Origin: Serinus canaria
Taxonomy: Eukaryota > Chordata > Aves > Passeriformes > Fringillidae
Direction: 5' to 3'
Assembly: GCF_022539315.1 (NCBI RefSeq)
Contig: NC_066338.1
Span: forward strand, 930,001-994,000
Length of the DNA stretch: 64,000 nucleotides
How positions within the stretch are numbered: the first letter of the stretch is position 1; each line of letters begins with the position of its first letter. Positions 58,829-64,000 of this stretch are shown piece after piece. Under the pieces are notes generated by a model. It was not told where the DNA came from. It made no database searches and was given only the letters and a program-made list of their open reading frames with translations. Made by a program: the position numbers and the translations under genes.

Positions 58829-60108
58829 TCAGGAACACTCTCCCCCACGCCGCTGGGGCGCGCAGGGGGAGTCAGGCATTCCAACCCCCAGCGGGAAACC
58901 CCGAACCAGACTCGGGTCAGCCCGCGAAAAACACCGAGTTTGAAAGCAAGCAGACGGCCCGAGCTGGCGCTCAGCTGTCCAGCCACACCCCCCCCCACGG
59001 AGGGGCAAGCCTGAGTCCCCTTCCCCCGTCCCAACTCCCCTCGCAGGGGCAGCCTCAGGACAGCCCGAAAAGCTCGGGGGAGGGTCCTGGCTGATCGCGG
59101 GCGCCGCGGCGGCCGCCGCGGTTGGGTCCGATGACGGTTCCGCTGGGAGACTCTCAAGCCCAGCCCCCTCCACCGGCGCGGCAGGCGAGGGACCAACCCC
59201 CGCGGGAGAGGCTGCAGGTCCCAACTCCAGGACGGGCTGCCGTCGATCGTCGCTGCTGTTGAGTGTGTCGCCTAGCAACGCGGGCGAAGCCTCGGAGGGC
59301 GGTGCTTTCGTCCCGGAACCGCCGACAAGCTCTGTTGGAAGCGATGGATCCACCCCGGCCAGAGGCGGGCCCGCGGGAGGGGCTGCGGGTCCCGGCCCCT
59401 CCTCTGGGGCGGGCAGGGGCGGGGCCCTTGGCCCCGGTTCAGGTGACAGAGCCAACCCACCTCCCCCCCGAGAGGAGCGAGGGGGGGCAAGCAGTTCCAT
59501 CGGCGTGGGATCCAAGGTTGCAGAATAAAACTTCTCTTCTGCCATGGGCAAAGCGTCGCCCCCCCCCCCCCCCACCCTGATTCTGGGGGGCTGGAGATTT
59601 CCAGGCAGCGGATTCGGACAGGCTTGCCTTTTTCCAGCTCCAGCGAGAAGGGAGACAAACCCCGTGCATTTGCAATCCACTGATATGCTAATGCTTTCCG
59701 TTTCAAAACTGGGAAGAGAGTTCTGAAATGCTGGTAGATCGAAGGAAAACCAAGTCCCCGGTAGAAAAGATCTCTGATAATGAAGTCCATGCATTCCCAA
59801 ACATATGAGTCAAAGGCATACAGCACATCAGAGAAAAAACCATGGTGTTTTGCCCACCGGAAAAACTCATAGAAATGTGTCGTTAGCTTAGGAATTCTGT
59901 CCTCATCACCCCATTTTCGCCAGAGGTCAATAATTTTCTCCTCTGAGGGAGAGAATGGAACCTCCGTCTCCGTAGGCACCCTCTGCCATAACCGAATCTG
60001 CCTCACATGAAGGGCAGCATTTTCAGGAAAGGCAGTGGAAACAGTACCTTGCGACAGTGTGCTCTGGGCTTCAGCAGGCTGCTCTGTGCTGCGAAGACAT
60101 CTGGACAT
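58829..60108 (-). pseudogene. Gag-like proline-rich gene of element C, copy B (frameshifted)
   Basis: The first ATG after the LTR is at 60108-60106, about 145 bases from the LTR end. The frame runs 278 codons to 59272. Its N-terminal 160 residues are charged and aromatic, with HFYEFFRWAKHHGFF, FDSYVWECM and LAYQWIANARGLSPFSLELE. At a run of 15 C (59559-59573; eight in copy A) the proline/alanine-rich continuation shifts to another frame, open to 58829. The gene is therefore broken at that tract, or the tract is misread. Position after leader and primer site suggests Gag. No zinc knuckle or known capsid motif is seen, so a captured host gene is possible. Confidence 0.5.
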
Positions 60109-60241
60109 CGTGTCTTGGAGACTTTCCAAAAGGTTCTCTCTGTGGCCAGCCTCGGCTGTGAACTCTGCCCAATTTCAGGATCTCTGGTTCTTCAGCTTCT
60201 GGCTAGAAGCCACTTCTGTGGCGATGTCCCTTTATTCACTT

Positions 60242-60251
60242 GGGGTCACCA
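60242..60251 (-). promoter_or_regulatory. Primer-binding-site-like sequence of element C copy B
   Basis: Minus strand TGGTGACCCC, two bases after the 5' LTR. Ten bases match the 3' end complement of tRNA-Trp as used by alpharetroviruses; the match weakens beyond (AAGTGAAT). Copy A has TGGTGATCTC at the same place. Confidence 0.6.
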
Positions 60252-60253
60252 TT

Positions 60254-60636
60254 TACTACAGGGTTTTCTGAGGTCCCAGGATGAGGGAAGAGACGACAAC
60301 GTTGACTCCATGTATCAGAAGGCTTTAAATTATTATGATATGATATATAAGATATAGAAACTATACTAAAAGAGTAAAGAGAAAGGTTTCACTACAAGGC
60401 TAAGCTAAGAATAGAATAGGAATGTGTAAACTGAAGTCTTCTCAGCCCGAGACGGGCCGAACAGGTGAATTGTGAAAGGCTCTTAATTCAAAACAGTCTG
60501 ACGGAGCCAATCACAGATTTTCCCGTGGCATTCCACAGCAGCAGATAAGAATTGTTTAGTTTGTTCCGACGCTTCTCAGTTCTCAGGAAAGGAAAAATCC
60601 TAAGTAAAGGATTTTTCATAAAATATGCTGGCAACA
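60254..60636 (-). repeat. 5' LTR of element C copy B
   Basis: 383 bp, from TGTTGCC to a changed GTAGTA end on the minus strand. It differs from the 3' LTR at multiple sites, so the insertion is older than ERV-B. Confidence 0.85.
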
Positions 60637-63600
60637 GGTGCCAGCTTGGTCCTGGGAGACATCCTGTGCAATGCGGAATTTTTGAGGCAGAAGGCTGCTC
60701 AGAGCCACAGGCCCTGGAACAAAAACACCGCCCGTTTTGCTGAAGAAACAAGACTCACCAACTCTGATTATAGGGGTCAGTTTGCAGGAGGTACTTGGCA
60801 CTCTCAAACAAGCCTAAGTTGGCACTGCTGCCAGCTTGGGTCTAGGAGGAATCCTGCGCAATGCGGAATTTTAGGAGAGAGTAGGCTGCTCCGAGCCACA
60901 GGCCCTGAAACAACGAACGCTGCCCCTTTTCCCTGCAAACATAGCTCACCGAACGTTGTTCTAGGTTTCAGATTGCAGGAGGTACTTGGCACTCTCAAAC
61001 CAGCCCAAGTGGTCACTGGTGCCAACTTGCCTGTGGGAGGCGTCATGAGCAATGCGGAATTTTTTGAGCCAGAAGGCTGCTCAGAGCCACAGGCCCTGAA
61101 ACACAAACATTGCCCGTTTTCCTGGAGAAACAAGACGCACCAACCCTGGTTCATGGTGTCAGATTGCAGGAGGTACTTGGCACTCTCAAACCAGCCCAAG
61201 TTTCCACTGGTCGCAGCTTAGTCCTGGGAGGCATCCTGCAAAATGCGGAATTTTTTGAGCCAGAAGGCTGCTCCGAGCCACAAGCGCTGGATCACCACAG
61301 CAACGCCGCCCGTTTTCTCTGGAAACAAGACTCACTAACCCTGGTTCATGGTGTCAGTTTTCAGGAGGTACTTGGCACTCTCAATCCAGCCAAAGTTGGC
61401 ACTGGTTCTAGCTTGGTCCAGGGAGGCCACCTGCGCAATGCAGAATTTTAGGAGCCAGAAGGCTGCTCTGAGGCACAGGCCCTGGAAAAAAATCTTTGCC
61501 CCATTTCCCAGGTTTGAAAAACTCACCAACCCTAGTTCTAGAAGTCAGTTTGCAGGAGGTACTTGGCACTCTCAAACCATCTCAAATTGGCACTGGTGCC
61601 AGCTTGGTCCTGGGAGGCATCCTGAACAATGCGGAATTTTAGGAGCCATAAGGCTTCTCTGAGCCACAAGCCCAGGAACACCAACGCAACGATGCACCTT
61701 TTTCCTGGAAGCCAGACACACCAACCCTGATTCTAGGTGTAAGTTTGCAGGAGGTACTTGGCCCTCTTAAACCAGGCTGACTTGGCATTGGTGCCAGCTT
61801 AGTCCTTGGAGGTAACCTGCGCAATGCGGAATTTTTTGAGCCACAGGGCTGCTCTGAGCCACAGGCCCAGGACAAAAACACCGCCCGTTTTCCTGAGGAA
61901 ACAAGACTCACCAAACCTGGTTCTAGAGGTCAGTTTACAGGAGGTACTTGGCACTCTCAAACCAGCCAGAGTTGGCAAAGGTGCCAGCTTGGTCCTTGGA
62001 GGCATCCTGCGCAATGTGGAATTTTTGGAGCCAGAAGGCTGCTCTGAGCCACAGGCCCAGGATCACCAGTGCTGCCCCATTCCCTGGAAACAAAGATCTC
62101 TAACCCTTGATCATGGTGTCAGATTTCAGGAGGTACTAGGCACTCTCAAACCAGCCCAAGTTGGCACTGGTGCCAGCTTGGTCCTGGGAGGCATCCTGCG
62201 CAATGCGGAATTTTAGGAACCAGAAGGCTGCTCTGAGCCACAAGCCCTGGAAAAAAATCTTTGCCCCAATTCCCAGGTTTGGAAAACTCACCAAACCTAG
62301 TTCTAGGAGTCAGTTTGCAGGAGGTACTTGGCACTCTCAAACCAGCCCAAGAGGACACTGCTGCCAACTTGGGTCTGGGAGGCAACCTGCGCAATGCGGA
62401 ATTTTAGGAGAGAGTAGGCTGCTCCGACCCACAGGCCGTGGATCACAAATGCTGCCCCTTTCGCTGGAAACAAAGCTCACTAGCCCTGGTTCATGGTGTC
62501 AGATTGCAGGAGGTACTTGGCACTCTCAAACCAGCCCAAGTTTCCACTGGTCGCAGCTTAGTCCTGGGAGGCATCCTGCAAAATGCGGAATTTTTTGAGC
62601 CAGAAGGCTGCTCCGAGCCACAAGCCCTGGAACAACAAATCAACGCTGCCCGTTTTCCCTGGAAACAAGACTCACTAACCCTGGTTCATGGTGTCAGTTT
62701 TCAGGAGGTACTTGGCACTCTCAATCCAGCCCAAGTTGGCACTGGTGCCAGCTTGGTCCTGGGAGGCATCCTGCGCAATGCAGAATTTTAGGAGCCAGAA
62801 GGCTGCTCTGAGGCACAGGCCCTGGAAAAAAATCTTTGCCCCATTTCCCAGGTTTGAAAAACTCACCAACCCTAGTTCTAGAAGTCAGTTTGCAGGAGGT
62901 ACTTGGCACTCTCAAACCATCTCAAATTGGCACTGGTGCCAGCTTGGTCCTGGGAGGCATCCTGAACAATGCGGAATTTTAGGAGCCATAAGGCTTCTCT
63001 GAGCCACAAGCCCAGGAACACCAACGCAACGATGCACCTTTTTCCTGGAAGCCAGACACACCAACCCTGATTCTAGGTGTAAGTTTGCAGGAGGTACTTG
63101 GCCCTCTTAAACCAGGCTGACTTGGCATTGGTGCCAGCTTAGTCCTTGGAGGTAACCTGCGCAATGCGGAATTTTTTGAGCCACAGGGCTGCTCTGAGCC
63201 ACAGGCCCAGGACAAAAACACCGCCCGTTTTCCTGAGGAAACAAGACTCACCAAACCTGGTTCTAGAGGTCAGTTTACAGGAGGTACTTGGCACTCTCAA
63301 ACCAGCCAGAGTTGGCAAAGGTGCCAGCTTGGTCCTTGGAGGCATCCTGCGCAATGTGGAATTTTTGGAGCCAGAAGGCTGCTCTGAGCCACAGGCCCAG
63401 GATCACCAGTGCTGCCCCATTCCCTGGAAACAAAGATCTCTAACCCTTGATCATGGTGTCAGATTTCAGGAGGTACTAGGCACTCTCAAACCAGCCCAAG
63501 TTGGCACTGGTGCCAGCTTGTGTCTGGGGGGCATCCTGCGCAATGCGGAATTTTAGGAGCCCGAAGGCTGCTCCGAGCCACAAGCCCTGGAACACCAATG

Positions 63601-64000
63601 CTGCCCATTTCCCAGGAAACAAGACTCACTAACCCTGGTCCATTGTGTCAGATTGCAGGAGGTACTTGGCACTCTCAAACCAGCCCATGTTTCCACTGGT
63701 GCCTTCTTGCTCCTGGGAGGTCTCCAGCGCCATGCAGAATTTTAGGAGCCATAAGGCTGCTCTGATACTCAGGTCCTGGAACAAAATCTTTGCCCCAATT
63801 CCCAGGTTTGGAAAACTCAGCAACCCTAGTTCTAGGAGTTAGTTTGCAGGAGGTATTTGGCACTCTTAAACCAGCCAGAGTTGGCACTGTTGCCAGCTTG
63901 GTCCTAGGGGGCATCCTGCACAATGCGGAATTTTAGGAGAGAGTAGGCTGCTCTGAGCCACAAGCCCTGGAACAAAATCTTTGCCCCATATCCCATCTTT
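60637..64000 (+). repeat. S2 satellite array, distal part, with a 7-monomer higher-order repeat
   Basis: About 18 monomers of about 190 bp, continuing to the window edge. The stretch at about 61150-62180 recurs at about 62490-63520 with a constant offset of 1340 bp, or seven monomers. From about 61440 to 62180 the two blocks appear identical, whereas neighbouring single monomers differ clearly. Similarity breaks at about 63520. This is higher-order structure as seen in centromeric and pericentromeric satellites. Confidence 0.95.

Larger units (their letters stand above)
57572..60636 (-). mobile_element. Element C, copy B: full length with both LTRs
   Basis: 3065 bp on the minus strand, flanked by a perfect 6-bp duplication GGTGCC (57566-57571 and 60637-60642) within S2. 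It has a 5' LTR, two bases, a TGGTGACCCC primer-binding-site-like sequence (60251-60242), a Gag-like frame, a G+C-rich proline-coding region, an internal A-run (T-run at about 58278-58307), a polypurine tract (AAAAGGGTGAGA) and a 3' LTR. The binding site resembles the tRNA-Trp site of alpharetroviruses over its first ten bases. No enzyme genes are present, so it is non-autonomous. Confidence 0.88.

Noticed and set aside
53723..64000. Many overlapping frames of 60-154 codons as small genes
   Set aside because: All are readings of the 190-bp S2 monomer in different frames; the same phrases recur every monomer on both strands.
37714..64000. CRISPR array
   Set aside because: Regular repeats here are long contiguous satellite monomers without unique spacers, in a eukaryotic genome.

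Overview
The window reads as repeat-dense bird heterochromatin. It holds decayed CR1 LINE pieces, several families of endogenous retrovirus (ERV), and two unrelated tandem satellites. No host gene, tRNA or rRNA gene could be supported. A songbird, and a W chromosome or pericentromeric location, would fit, but that placement is inference. The two runs of exactly 500 N are assembly gaps.

Layout. 1-5300 is a large inverted repeat built from LTR-like sequence, with a gap at its centre. 5301-13558 is mostly unassigned A+T-rich sequence with two CR1 fragments, a truncated copy of a small LTR element (called element C here) and a solo LTR of that element. 13559-20017 is the 3' part of a decayed betaretrovirus-like (ERVK-type) provirus on the minus strand. 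20018-37190 is a tandem array with a period of about 7.9 kb. Each unit is a young, env-less ERV (called ERV-B, minus strand) followed by about 1.35 kb of a 190-bp satellite that carries a solo LTR of element C. The second unit has apparently intact gag and pol. The array runs into the second gap. 37714-49909 is about 26 monomers of a CpG-rich satellite of about 482 bp (S1). 49910-51508 is unassigned. 51509-52678 is a third copy of the inverted-repeat family, fused to a 5'-truncated element C (52679-53722). 53723-64000 is the 190-bp satellite (S2), interrupted by a solo LTR and by a full-length element C (57572-60636). Its distal part has a seven-monomer higher-order repeat.

How the parts relate. 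ERV-B encodes Gag and, in the same frame after one UAG, protease-RT-RNase H-integrase. A stem-loop and possible pseudoknot follow the UAG, which points to stop-codon readthrough. Element C has LTRs and a primer-binding site but only one Gag-like, proline-rich frame, so it must borrow replication enzymes. Both ERV-B and element C have inserted into S2. Element C did so at least twice, in opposite orientations, at the same six bases of the monomer. Recombination between repeats, or misassembly of them, then produced the tandem array and chimeric flanks.
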